Source of the DNA: Haematobia irritans
Taxonomy: Eukaryota; Arthropoda; Insecta; Diptera; Muscidae
Assembly: GCF_050003625.1 (NCBI RefSeq)
Contig: NC_134397.1
Location: 276,142,070-276,206,069, forward strand
Length of the DNA stretch: 64,000 bases
Direction of reading: 5' to 3'
Shown here in pieces: positions 34,468 through 46,044 of this stretch (positions are counted from its first letter, which is position 1; each line of letters starts with the position of its first letter). Made by a program: the position numbers and the translations under genes. Below the pieces are notes generated by a model, which was not told where the DNA came from, searched no databases, and saw nothing but the letters and a program-made list of their open reading frames with translations.

Positions 34468-35113
34468 CACAAAAAGTGCACCCGGTTCCAAAGATTTTGT
34501 CTTTACTCTAATGAGTTTGGTATTGATTCCGAACCAAAGAAGCGGACTACAAGTAAGGATACTTTTAAGACACAATTCTCTTTTAAATTTCGGTTTTGTG
34601 TACTTAAATCTAGGAAGCAAATTTTAATTGTTCGTTTTTGTCAGCTTTTTTTCTTCATATGCTGTCAAAGTCCTTTAAAAACGTGTTAAGGACAACTTTA
34701 TTTCTAAATTCAAACTCGACTTCCTATAGAAATTATGTTATGTTTCAATTAAAAAACATCTTTAAAATAAAATTTTGAGAAACATGTCCTATTTTTGAAC
34801 ACTTTTTTACTTTGTACTCAAGATGCAAAAAGACAAGAAATTTAAAGACATTTCCATTAATTTTAAAGAATTTTTCTGAATTATTAAAGACAAGTTGACC
34901 TTTGCCCAAAAAATTTTTCTTTCACGTTATGATACCTTTTTTAAGTCGAATCCCTTAATTATAAGGATAAAACGACTTTTTTGAAAGGTTTATCGACTTC
35001 TAGACAAGGAAAAACTTTATATTAGAGAAGTGTGTCTTGTATGCTAAGCAAAATTCGCATTCGTATTTTAAGGACATGAAATCTTTGGCCTCATGACAAT
35101 ATTTTTTTCAGTG
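34468..35113 (+). mobile_element. CACTG-end TIR element
   Basis: Left end decayed (CACAAAAAGTGCACCCGG), right end ATATTTTTTTCAGTG. TA at 34466-34467 and 35114-35115. The interior is collinear with 27326-27939. It sits about 50 bases upstream of the mariner at 35162. Confidence 0.82.
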
Positions 35114-35341
35114 TAGACATCGAAGGAGGAAAACCAGTATAAAATTGCTAACCACTTCATAGCAGGTTGGCTTATAAGTCCCCGGTCTGACACATAGATT
35201 ACGTCGCTAGTATTAAATCCATATTAGTTTTAAATAGTACCAACCTTCAAATGATTCGTGTCAAAATTTGACGTCTGTAAGTCAATTAGTTTGTGACATA
35301 GAGCGTCTTTTGTGAAGCAACTTTTGTTATTGTGAAAAAAA

Positions 35342-36265
35342 ATGGAAAAAAAAGGAATTTCGTGTTTTGATAAAATACTGTTTTCTGAAGGGAAACAATA
35401 CGGTGGAAGCAAAAACTTGCCTTGATAATGAGTTTCCGGACTCTGCCCCAGGGAAATCAACAATAATTGATTGGTATGCAAAATTCAAGCGTGGTGAAAT
35501 GTGCACGGAGGGCGGGCAACGCAGTGGACGCCCGAAAGAGGTGGTTACCGACGAAAACATCAAAAAAATCCACAAAATGATTTTGAATGACCGTAAAATG
35601 AAGTTGATCGAGATAGCAGAGGCCTTAAAGATATCAAAGGAACGTATTGGTCATATCATTCATCTATATTTGGATATGCGGAAGCTCTGTGCAAAATGGG
35701 TGCCGAGTTTTTCCGTCGATATGTAACAATGGATGAAAGATGGCTCCATTACTAAACTCCTGAGTCCAATCGACAGTCGTCTGAGTGGACAGCGACCGGT
35801 GAACCGTCTCCGAAGCGTGGAAATACTCAAAAGTCCGCTGGCAAAGTAATGGCCTCTGGGATGGGAAAAACTATCAACAGTGACTATTATACGGCGTTAT
35901 TGTACCGTTTGTAGGTCAACATCGCGGCAAAACGGTCCCATATGAAGAACAAAAAAGTGTTGCTCCACCAAGACAACCCACCGTGCCACAAGTCATTGAG
36001 AACGATGGCAAAAATTCATGAATTGGGCTTCGAATTGCTTCCCCACCCACCGTATTCACCAGATCTGGCTCCCAGGGACTTTTTCTTGTTCTCAGACCTC
36101 AAAAGGATGCTCGCAGGGAAAAAATTTGGCTACAATGAAGAGGTGATCGCCGAAAATAAGGCCTATTTTGAGGCAAAACCGAAGGAGTACTACCAAAATG
36201 GTATCAAAAAAATGGAAGGTCGTTATAATCGTTGTATCGCTCTTGAAGGGAACTATGTTGAATAA
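35342..36265 (+). pseudogene. Mariner transposase (DD34D type), broken
   Basis: A cut-and-paste transposase binding the mariner ends. ATG at 35342 is followed by an A-run with one A too many, shifting the frame until KYCFLKGNNTVEAKTCLDNE. The N-terminal DNA-binding domain with RSGRPKEVV and EIAEALKISKERIGHIIH is open to about 35726. Two deletions remove the segment after KLCAKWVP and the VFWDAHG region. The first catalytic Asp motif TMDE survives, but a stop lies four codons later. The second (HQDN) and third (YSPDLAP.DFFLF) Asp motifs are in the open frame 35942-36265, which ends with the family-typical GNYVE. Cannot be functional. Confidence 0.92.
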
Positions 36266-36919
36266 AGGGTGATACGGTCAAAATTTGGTCAATATAAACT
36301 TGACGTATTTCTTTCAATTTTGCATTTAAAAAACCTGAACACCCCTCATTTTGAAGGTGTGTGTGTAGAATGTTGCTCCTATTTTTCATAGCTTCCGGGA
36401 CTGTCAACCAAGAAATTTACGTGAAAGAGTGTTTGAATAAACGTCTGCTGCCTTTCCTGAAGAAACACGGTTGTTCCGTACTGTTTTGGTCGGATTTGGC
36501 ATCTTGCCATTACGGTAAAAAAGGCCATGGAGTGGTACGCCGCCAACAACGTGCAGGTGGTTCCCAAGGCCAAGAACCCTCCCAACACGCCAGAGCTCCG
36601 CCCAATTGAGAAATACTGGGCTATTGTCAAGCGGAACCTAAAGAAGACCAAAAAACTGCTAAGGAAGTGCAGCAGTTCAAGGCAAACTGGCTTTCTGCGG
36701 CGCAGAAGGTGGACAAGGTGGCTGTACAAAATCTGATGGCAGGTGTCAAGCGTGAGGCCCGGCAATTCGGATTTGGAAAAGCGAAAGCCTAACTGAATAT
36801 TTTTCCTGAATTTTATACTAATTGAACTTGAAAAAGAAATTTAATTTGATTTTTTAAATAAACGATTTCACCGATTTACACGCGTTTTCCCTTGACCACA
36901 TTTTGACCGTATCACCGTT
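36265..36919 (+). mobile_element. DD37E-type IS630-Tc1-mariner element, internally deleted
   Basis: Ends AAGGGTGATACGGTCAAAAT and TTTTGACCGTATCACCGTT, with TA at 36263-36264 and 36920-36921. It lies just after the mariner stop codon region; removing it and one TA rejoins the mariner 3' UTR without a scar. 655 bp, about half the usual length for this superfamily. Confidence 0.9.
36390..36792 (+). pseudogene. C-terminal part of a DD37E transposase
   Basis: Begins abruptly with GTVNQEIYVKECLNKRLLPF, so the DNA-binding domain and first Asp are deleted. The second Asp is in FWSDLASCHYGK and the Glu in PELRPIEKYW. Counting across the repaired frame gives 37 residues between them, hence DD37E. One extra A in the A-run near 36520 and one missing base near 36653 shift the frame out and back. 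It then reads to TAA at 36790-36792. Confidence 0.85.
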
Positions 36920-36990
36920 TAATAAGAACGAATTTTGACAAAAAATGTGTTTTTCTTTGTTAGACCGGGGCCTTATCAGCCAACCTGTTA

Positions 36991-39900
36991 TTTTTCCTGT
37001 CGGAAAAATATAAATGCTACTCCGATTAGGTTGAGAGTGAAGCCGCATACTAGAGCTCGACAGAAGCAGGATTTTTTTTGCCGAAGCCGATGTTAGACAA
37101 AAAAAAAGAAATAATCGCTTGAAATTTTTGATTAAAAATATGGAGTGTTAAATTCAATATTAGCATATTTTATTCAACAAAGGCTTAAAACAAAACAACT
37201 ATAAAATGTAATTCAGTGAATATCTTATAATATTCTTTTAGAACTTGTAGACTTTTTATGTTTTAATGACAAACAAGGATTTCTTATAAATTTTTTACGT
37301 TTGATTTGTACTGGGTGTTTTGACTAACGCAAAATCAACAATTCGATATGAAATAAATTATTCAAAAAGCTAGATCCTAGATTTGAAAACACGTAGGTGG
37401 CTAAAAAATTTTCTTTATTTTAAACAAGCCGCATCCGTAGCTCGGAATCAATACCAAAATCCTTAATGGAAGGTTAAAATCTGTGGATCCTAGTAAACTT
37501 TTTATCAGTGTGAAGTCAAATTCCTTATAACCGGACATGTTGTTTTTTCAGTGTAGCAATGTGCGTATGCACATTTCCATTCAATTGACTCAAAAGTCAT
37601 AGCAAGCAATTGAAATAACGACTATCAAAAATTTTCAATTCTTTTGTCTCATTCCAAAAAGAAAAAATCATCTGTTTGAGAATAAACAGAAACGAGACTA
37701 TCACAAATGCTATGACGATGAAACTTCAATTGTGGAATTTTTGGTACGTGTATTAAATAGAGTCTTGCTTGTACTTACTTTGAAGAAACAAATCTCCTAA
37801 CCCCTCACTGTTGGACCCTTCGCCATGGCTCGTGAAATGGGCCAAACAAAAGCTAATGTTTGCACAGTTGGACTATCATTTGGATCGACATTATTAATAG
37901 ATGACAATGGCGTAAAGACGCAATGAAACAACAACATCAACTTGGGGAAGTCAATGTATCGTTTTAAGGGTATTTTCTATTCAATATCGATCGACATTAA
38001 TTTGACACAAACGAGCGGTAGAAGTTTCGTTCAATGAAAACACGCCAGCAACAAAAAACATGAAAACGGACAGACTTATATGGCATATTTAAGTCTATAA
38101 ACAAACACCATGATCAAGCACAATATTCGTAAGAGAAAGAAGTGATGTTTGTCCAACATCTAAATGAGATCCAATTGTAGTGGGAATACCATTGATAGGC
38201 CATGGAACAACATATGTACAGACATGGACCAACCAACCGACAACATATGTTTGGTTGGCATTCCAATAATTCATCGTTAAATGGTCATTCCTACTGACAG
38301 AATTCTAAAAATGACAATGATTTCAAAAGGAGTTGGTGTTGGCTCAGGAGGCCCATCTTGGCTACTTTCTTAGTAGAATGTCCTCTATTCTCTGTAAAAA
38401 AATATAAGTCATAACACACGTCAACTGTTCAAACAAACCTTAGCAGAAACAGTTCCTAGCCCGTTTTGATTACCAAAATATTTTCTATATTGCAACATTG
38501 TCCAATATCAATTGCTCTTTTTCTTTCTTTTCATCCGAAAAAATAACTTACAATAGATTTCCATACAAAAGAACCCCTTAGGATTTCCTGGATATCTTCC
38601 CAAGAATGAATTTAACAAAAAATAACTAAAACAATCAAAAAGGTTCGTTGATGTAAGCCTCAATCCAATTTCCGGTATCCGATGTTGTTTCTATGTGGAC
38701 TGTGTGTTTGAGCCTCATCGTTTGTATTACCAAAATCGCATTTCAATAGAAATCACCAACTATTGTTGGAAGAATGATAAATTGGCCTAGAGCCACTACC
38801 GTTTGAGAGTAGGCAAGACAAGTGTGACAGAGCTAAGGCTCGTCACACATGTTCCTCCTTTACTTCAAAGCCGACATTCATACAATGCAATTTTTTTTAT
38901 CGGGAATTTCCGCTTTAGGGTTTATTTACATTCTACACCAAACTCTAGAGCCATGACTAAATAGTGGCGCCCAACGTTTAGCAAATCCACATTGAAACGA
39001 CTTCAGCTACTCAGCTAGGCCAATGGAATGTTTTGGTCTTGTTGCGATGGATGAGAAATGACATGTGGGGTTCATATACGCTTTTAATATTCAAAACTAT
39101 AACAATAGCCTCATTTACAAATAGAGCATTATTTAGAAAGCCTTCTTGGGAAATCATCTCACGTTTCGAACAGTAGCCGTTTCGTGTAGATTTCGTTTTG
39201 CCCATAAGGCAAGATCAAAACCTGGAATGCCGCCTTATTAGTTTGCATATGAAAGATTCTTTCCGTAGTTATTATGGAAGAGATGTGGAGAGATGTCATA
39301 ACTTAAAGTTGATGGCGAAGATGAGAATAATAAATAGCTCATAAAGATACTTCACGTGCCTTGGTAATTTCATTGTCAATGTAGATCGCTGACATCATCT
39401 ATGATGACAAAGAAGCTAGGTGAGTTATTGCACGTAAGTGTAATAGGCGCGTTCAACTCATTTGAAAATCGAAAGCTGTTTCCGGGACAATCAACACGAA
39501 CACTGGTTGAAATAAAACAGATTTTCAGTTTCCAAAGGGCGCTATGATAATGGGCCCCGAATGTGAGACTCTTCTTTATCCATTTATTCAGTATCCATTT
39601 ATTCAGTCCATTTATTCAGTCCATTTATTCAGTATCTCAGCTAATTTATAGATTATTCCTTTACATCAAAAACGTAGTACTCTCAAAGAGAGATGCAAAT
39701 TCCAATGATTCGTGTTCTAAATTTAAGGAAAAAAATTAAATCAAAGTTTATGACCTTTATTTTAATTAAATTTCTCTTTTACAAAGGCATTTGTCCTTAA
39801 TGTTGTGTAAATATCGAGTCCTAAAATTAATATGGCATAATTTTATTAATTAATTCATTAATTAGTTTTTCAGCATAGTGTAACGTTCCGTCATTTTATG

Positions 39901-40854
39901 ACGCCTAGGTCTTATATGGCTTCACTTAATGAAACTTGCAAAAAAATATGCCAATGAATATCAAAAAATTATATCCCTCAACTAAAAGCTAGCAATTCAT
40001 AATATTTACTACAACAAAGTTATGAAAAGTAATTTCAGTGCATAATTTTTTTTACTATATGAAAAACATTTAAGTAGCCGTATAATTGCAAAGAACGAAA
40101 CGTACGAAATGTGTTAATCGTTACTTTAAACAAAACCTAAATTTCACATCAATGACCTCGACATTAAAATAGGAATGCCATTGAGTAAATAAAATGTTTC
40201 CACTTGTCTTGTTTACATCAGCCTATCTCTTTCTGTTTTAACATTCCCTCCCATCTGTTCCATTAATGATCCTATTTGGCTGCCCATCTACCACACCCAC
40301 CCCTCTCTGTAAAAAGCAAACAGCATTCAAAAGATGTAAACATAAACATCAACACAGACACAACAAACTTACTCACTCACATACTATCAAATAATCATAC
40401 TCACCCACCCAATTACCAGACGTCTATATTGAGTTTTTTCCTCTCTAGAGAGAAGGTAAAATTTTACAAAGTTTGATTTTTAATTTGTTCCATTATACTC
40501 CAACCCCTTAGGGCCGATGATGTTTTGATACAAACAGAAAAAATAATGTGCATCACTTTCTGTATAAACAAAGAGAGGACCAATTATGGAGCATACAAAG
40601 AAAATGAACTTTCAGATTGTGTTTCATTTTTTAAACAAAATTCATTGCACGATTTCGTATGTCGATTGTAGTATGCCCTGGTTAGTTTAAACACCGAAAA
40701 AAAAGTAAACTGTTTTATAAGAAGAATGAACTAACTCGTGCGAAAATTTAACTAAATTGTACTCCACAAATAGAGATTTCCACAAAGCTTTGTTAAAACC
40801 AGGAAAATATAATGCCTTGTTATACTTTTTAACTGCAGTTCCCGAAATTGCAAT
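36991..40854. other. Largely unassigned; CACTG fragments and a small tandem repeat
   Basis: 37370-37553 holds two CACTG-element ends (matches to 21010-21159 and to a reverse CCGGTTCCAAAG end). 39578-39646 has four copies of an 18-20 base unit CCATTTATTCAGT. No exon evidence elsewhere. Confidence 0.45.
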
Positions 40855-41977
40855 TTTATACCCACCACCATAGAATGGTGACGGCGGTATAATAAGTTTG
40901 TCATTCCGTTTGTAACGCATCGAAATATCGATTTCCGACTATATAAAGTATATATATTCTTGATCAGGGAGAAATTCTAAGACGATATAACGATGTCCGT
41001 CTGTCCGTCTGTCTGTCTGTCTGTCTGTTGTAATCACGCTACAGTCTTCAATAATGAAGCAATCGTGCTGAAATTTTGCACTAACTCGTCTTTTGTCTGC
41101 AGGCAGGTCAAGTTCGAAGGTGGGCTATATCGGTCCATGTTTTGGTATGGTCCCCATATAAAACGACCTCCCGATTTGTGGTCTTGGGCTTATAGAAACC
41201 GTAGTTTTTATCCAATTTGTCTGAAATTAGAAATCTAGAGGTATTTTAGGACCATAAAGAGGTGTGCCGAAAATGGTGAGTATCGGTCCATATTTTGGTA
41301 TAGCCCCCATATAGACCGATTTCCGATTTTACATCTTGGGCTTCTAGAATCCGAAGTTTTTATCCTATTTGCCTGAAATTGGAAATCTAGAGGTATTTTC
41401 GGGTCATAAAGAGGTGTGCCGAAAACGGTGAGTATCGGGCCATATTTTAGTATAGCCCCCATAAGAACGATCTCCCGATTTAACTCATTGGGTTTCCAGA
41501 AACCGTAGTTTTTATCTGATTTGCCTGAAATTCTAAATATTCTGGTACTTTAGGCTCACAAAAACGTGTATCGGATTAAGTTTTTATCGGTCCATTTGGT
41601 AATGACTCCATATAGACCGACTTCACTTCTTGAGGGTGTAGAAGACGCACTGATCATGAAAGTTGCTTGAAACTCAATGTAAAATTTCCAGATTTTACTT
41701 CTACAGATTTAAGATTTCAAATCAAGACGTTATTTTATAATTTTCTTGCACACTAACATCTCTTGTTAATGATTCCTCTAAAACTGAAACAAAAATGGTT
41801 CTTATAAATCCAGAATCTGATATAGTCCTCGTAGGTAAAATCTTTCAATTTATCTTCGGGAAATGTCCTCAAGTCCTCAAGCCCTCCTGAAATTTCAAAG
41901 GAAACTCTAATATTTGGTTCATGGTGGTGGGAATTTAAGATTCGGCCCGGCCGAACTTAGTTTTGTATATACTTGTT
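40855..41977 (-). repeat. Family C composite repeat, copy 1
   Basis: Reverse orientation: tail TATACCCACCACCATAGAAT, then ATATATATTCTTGATCAGGG and GTCCGTCTGTCCGTCTG; body units with GGTCCATATTTTGGTATAGC; head TTCGGCCCGGCCGAA and GTATATACTTG. The inverted motif ACCCACCACC recurs at the head as GGTGGTGGG (41930). Collinear with 57080-58392. Confidence 0.82.
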
Positions 41978-42687
41978 ATCCATATTGTTGTTCTTTCATA
42001 CTATTTTTGGGAATCGTACGAAATGTTTCTTTTATGTTAGTTCATAATGAACTTATGTGTACGGTCAATGACCTATACCCACGTTTCGTTCATAAAGTAT
42101 TTGAGACATACTTAAGAAAAATATGTCATTGGGCTGTGGGAAATTTCGAAAAAAAAGTAATAAAATTGTTGTTAAATAACAAATATATTTTTTTCTTTGT
42201 ACAAAAAAATAAGTTAAATTTATCGTTTGTTTAACTACGGATTTTTCTCAGTAAGATAACACTCAAAGATATTATTTGTGGTAACAAACACCAATATTTT
42301 ACAAGATTAGGATAGAATTTTTATTTTGACGGAAAAATTGGATTTGAAAATTGTTAAAATGTTTTTAGCGTTGTACGAAATTCAAGACAGGTACCTTTTT
42401 GGTAAAATTTACTCATTTGAGAGACTTATGAACTCAATTTAAGCAAACTATTCCCACTTTAGGAAAATATTGAGTATTTTATTTTTGTAGTAAAATTGTG
42501 CACAATACTTGTACACAACATTTTTTCTGATTTTTAGTTCACGTCACTAAAGTTAGCAAAAAATATTCAAGTAAGGAACATCTGCTCACATTGGGAAAAA
42601 TTTAAGTAAAATCAAATATTTTTCATGAACTAAAATAAAGTTCAGTTGGCATTAGCGGCCCCTTATTTGAGTGCAGAAATGTCACCA

Positions 42688-42714
42688 GTTGAACCATTGC
42701 ACCACGGTGGCTCC
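42688..42714 (-). mobile_element. SINE head fragment
   Basis: 27 bases of the reverse tRNA-like head (AACCATTGCACCACGGTGGC) followed by unrelated sequence. Confidence 0.55.
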
Positions 42715-42905
42715 AATGCTGGGTAATAATCTAATCTAATCTTTCAAGTATATTTACAGTCATTTACACGTAACTCCGTTAAGATTTAACTGTCCGTTAA
42801 AAGAAAGTAAAATGCAAATATCTTTTCTCAGGTAAATTTTAACTGAAAAATACTCACCAGTTAAGTCCTTAACTGACATATGGAATATATAGGTAAAAAA
42901 GACAG

Positions 42906-44020
42906 CAGCGTTGCCATAATCAATTTTTCTTTTGGACCACCATTTTTCCAAAATTGGACCAAAATTCTTACCAGCGGTCCACTTGTCCAAATCTTACTTC
43001 GGTAGAGTATTTTTCTATAAAAAAATTTATCAAAATTTTATTTCTATAGAAAATTTTATCAAAATTTTATTTCTATAGAAAATTTTATTTCCACAGAAAA
43101 TTTTGGCAAAATGTTGTCAAATGTTGTCAAAATTTTATTTCCGTAGAAAATTTGGTTTCTATGTTTTGTCAAAATTGTATCTCTATGGAAAAATTTCTAT
43201 AGAAAATTTTGTCAACATTTTATTTCCGTAGAAAATTTTGTTTCTAGAGAAAATTTTTCTATCTATAGAAATCTTTGTAAAACATTTATCTCTATGGAAA
43301 ATTTTGATAAAAAATTATTTCTATAGAAAATTTTGTCAAAATTTTATCTCTATAGAAAATTTTGTAAATTTTATCTCTATAGAAAATTTTGTGAAAATTT
43401 TATTTCCATAGAAAATTTGGTTTCTATAAAACATTTTGTCAAAATTTTATCTCTATAGAAAATTTGTATTTCTATAGAAAATTTTGTCAAAATTTGATCT
43501 CCATAGAAAATTTTGTTAAAAATTTATTTCTATAGAAAATTTTGTCAAAATTTTATTTCTATAGAAAATTTTGTCAACATTTTATTTCTATAGAAAATTT
43601 TGTCAACATTTTATTTCTATAGAAAATTTTGTCAAAATCACTTTCTATAGAAAATTTTGTTAAACTTTTATTTCTATAGAAAGTTACCGCAAAATTTTAT
43701 TTCTATATAAAATTTTTACAAATTTTTTTCTATAAAAAAAATAAAATTTTTTTTTTAATTTTGGCAAAATTTTATTTAAAATTTTATTTTTTTTTTTAAT
43801 TTTACTTTTTTTTAAATTCCATTTCTTTGGAAATTTTTGATCAAATTTTATTTCCACAGAAAACGTTGTCAAAGTTTTAAACATTTGGAAAAAAATACCG
43901 ATTTGACGAAAATGAACCAAGATCAACCAAATTCCATTTGGTCCCACCATCGGACCAAATTTAAAATTTAATAAATTTTTGGACCAATTTTGGACCGATC
44001 GAACCAAAATGGCAACCCTG
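42906..44020. mobile_element. hAT-like element filled by a 29-bp tandem array
   Basis: Ends CAGCGTTGCCA and TGGCAACCCTG are an 11-bp inverted repeat with one mismatch. The flanks AAAGACAG (42898-42905) and GAAGACAG (44021-44028) form an 8-bp target duplication with one mismatch. GGACCAAAATT-type repeats lie inside both ends. The centre (about 43015-43700) is the 29-bp array. No transposase. Confidence 0.75.
43015..43700 (-). repeat. Large 29-bp tandem array
   Basis: More than twenty variable copies of TTTATTTCTATAGAAAATTT with TGTCAAAA linkers, the reverse complement of the arrays in family A. Copies near 43500-43640 are most regular. Decayed T-rich copies follow to about 43870. Confidence 0.88.
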
Positions 44021-44060
44021 GAAGACAGATATCTCCATAGTACGGTTTAAAATTTCGTTA

Positions 44061-44223
44061 GCTAAAGGTTGAGTTACATACCATGCGTTAATGCGTCCGT
44101 TGATTGAAGAGTTGAATTTTCTCTTTGAAAGCAACAGTTTTGTTAGAGTGCATCAAACTGAAAAATATCAACCCTTCCATCAACGCACGGATTAACGCAT
44201 GATATGTAACTCAACCTTAACGC
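44061..44223. mobile_element. Foldback MITE
   Basis: Arms of about 62 bases (AAAGGTTGAGTTACATACCA at the left, TATGTAACTCAACCTT at the right) with several mismatches and a loop of about 35 bases. Confidence 0.72.
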
Positions 44224-44301
44224 AGCACTAACGGAGCTTTATAAAAATTGGGGTTAATTAGAAATTATATATTTTTCTTGTTTATTATACCTATTCTAGG
44301 A

Positions 44302-44867
44302 CCCAGTAAAAAACGCGTCGCCAAAAAAGTAATGAAAATATTATTTTTGGATCCGGAAGTGGTGCAAAATTGACGCAGAAGCGATGAATTTAACATGGGC
44401 ATGTCATAGGACGGAAGTCCTCCATTTCAAAAGCCGTTGCACTGAATTTGCATCACTTCTTTAGGTGTGATCCGAATTCAACGTTTTGTATGTATATTAA
44501 AACATGCTGTGATATTTTGTCAAATAAATAATTTTTATAATTTTTAATGGCTTCTAACGCGTGTCGGAAACGTTTGACCTCAAATATTTTCAAAAATTTA
44601 CAATTTTTTCAGATTGGATTTAACATTATTGTCGACAAAATTTAAATGATTTGTGCCATTTTATGAATTCTTACTCTGTTTTTAACCTATTTGAAACAAA
44701 AAAAGAGTTAAAATTACCCATTAAAAGTATGAAAAAACCAAGTTATAAAAAATGGAATTAAAAGAACTTCCTAGGTAGTTCAAATAAAAAACATCATTGG
44801 GAGTGCATCTTCTGGAAGGGCTTTTAAAGTTGTGCCTTTGGAAGAACTTCCAAATTTTTTTGCTGGG
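44302..44867 (+). mobile_element. CCCAGC-end TIR element
   Basis: Starts CCCAGTAAAAAACGCGTCGC and ends AAATTTTTTTGCTGGG, 566 bp. Same orientation as 31434-31858; collinear with the complement of 31933-32506. Confidence 0.85.
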
Positions 44868-46044
44868 GACTTATGCTAATGAAATTTCTGAGAAGTGAGA
44901 CAATCGAGTATATCATCTGTGGATGTATATTAAAAAGGAACAAATGTGAAAAATACTCTCAAGAATAGTTGGGTTTTTATGGCCATATTTTAATCCAGTC
45001 CTTCACAACTCATATAACCAATTTCATGTTTTCTCATTTAACGAACGGATATACGTAAGTGCGCCCTTCCCGTGTTTTTTTTTTTTTTTTTGAGTTTAAT
45101 CAAATAATTGCACATGTTTTAAGTGCAAACATATTTGCCTCTGTTATTTCACCCATCTTACGTATTATCTTCAGTCTTCTCCATACAGCTAGAAAGTAGG
45201 AATCTCTTGATTCATTGGGATATATGCTAAGTAAGTTTTGTTTGCCATTAGTGTTTGCTACTGCTCTTGTATGAGAAAACATGACCTATGAAGCCAGAAA
45301 ATGCCAATGATCGACATAACGAGGAAGACCTCAGTGGCGGAAAAAATCTACAGTTTCACAGCTTTACAGGCTGGCCCCAATATCATCGCAGTCATTAGTC
45401 TCCACACTTTGCTTTGATATCAAAAGCCAACCTCTAAACGAAGAACGATGTAATGTTGGTATTAGGGGTAGGAATTCTTCCTTTTCAATTAGTACTGGAT
45501 AGCTAAGCCATGCAGTCATGGCTTAAAAGAAAATACAGTACTCATCCAAAAATGTTCAACACGGGTATTTTCAGAATTATTAAATTCAAGTTAACACTTT
45601 CACTATCGATGTCCACTTAGAAGGACATTCGAAAAAGGTACCAAATTCTATTTTCCCACTTAGTTTCGATTTATTTCTCGATGTTATTTTAAAGGAGAGG
45701 CTTTAATCTAAATAAGCTATAAATAGTGTCTATATTGGTGAGTTCTAAAATACATTTGTATAAACTTATTTAACAATAAACGAAAAATAAATTTGAGACA
45801 CTTTTTCTACTGTATGTTCAAAAGCAAAATATTTTTTTTTTTTTTTTTTTTTGGGACAAAATTAATGCAATTGCCTTTAAACTTGTTGACATTTAATATC
45901 TTGACTGCAAAGCAAAAAAGCGTTAAAAAATATCAGATATATTTCAATTTAATTTAATTTAATGTAATTTCTTCTTGAACCCGTGTCGGAATTTTTCATT
46001 TAAGTTTTTCTTACAATTAATATAGTTACCAAGTTTTTCTGTTA
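44868..46044. other. No gene recognised; long T-runs
   Basis: Homopolymer T-runs near 45077-45092 and 45833-45852. Short open frames without motifs. Confidence 0.4.

Larger units (their letters stand above)
35162..36988 (+). mobile_element. Mariner (irritans subfamily, Himar1-like) with nested element
   Basis: Both terminal repeats are present (CAGGTTGGCTTATAAGTCCC; CTTATCAGCCAACCTGT), with TA at 35160-35161 and 36989-36990. Without the nested 655-bp element and one TA it would be 1170 bp, against about 1.29 kb for Himar1 (from memory), so about 120 bp have been lost in deletions within the transposase. Confidence 0.93.
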
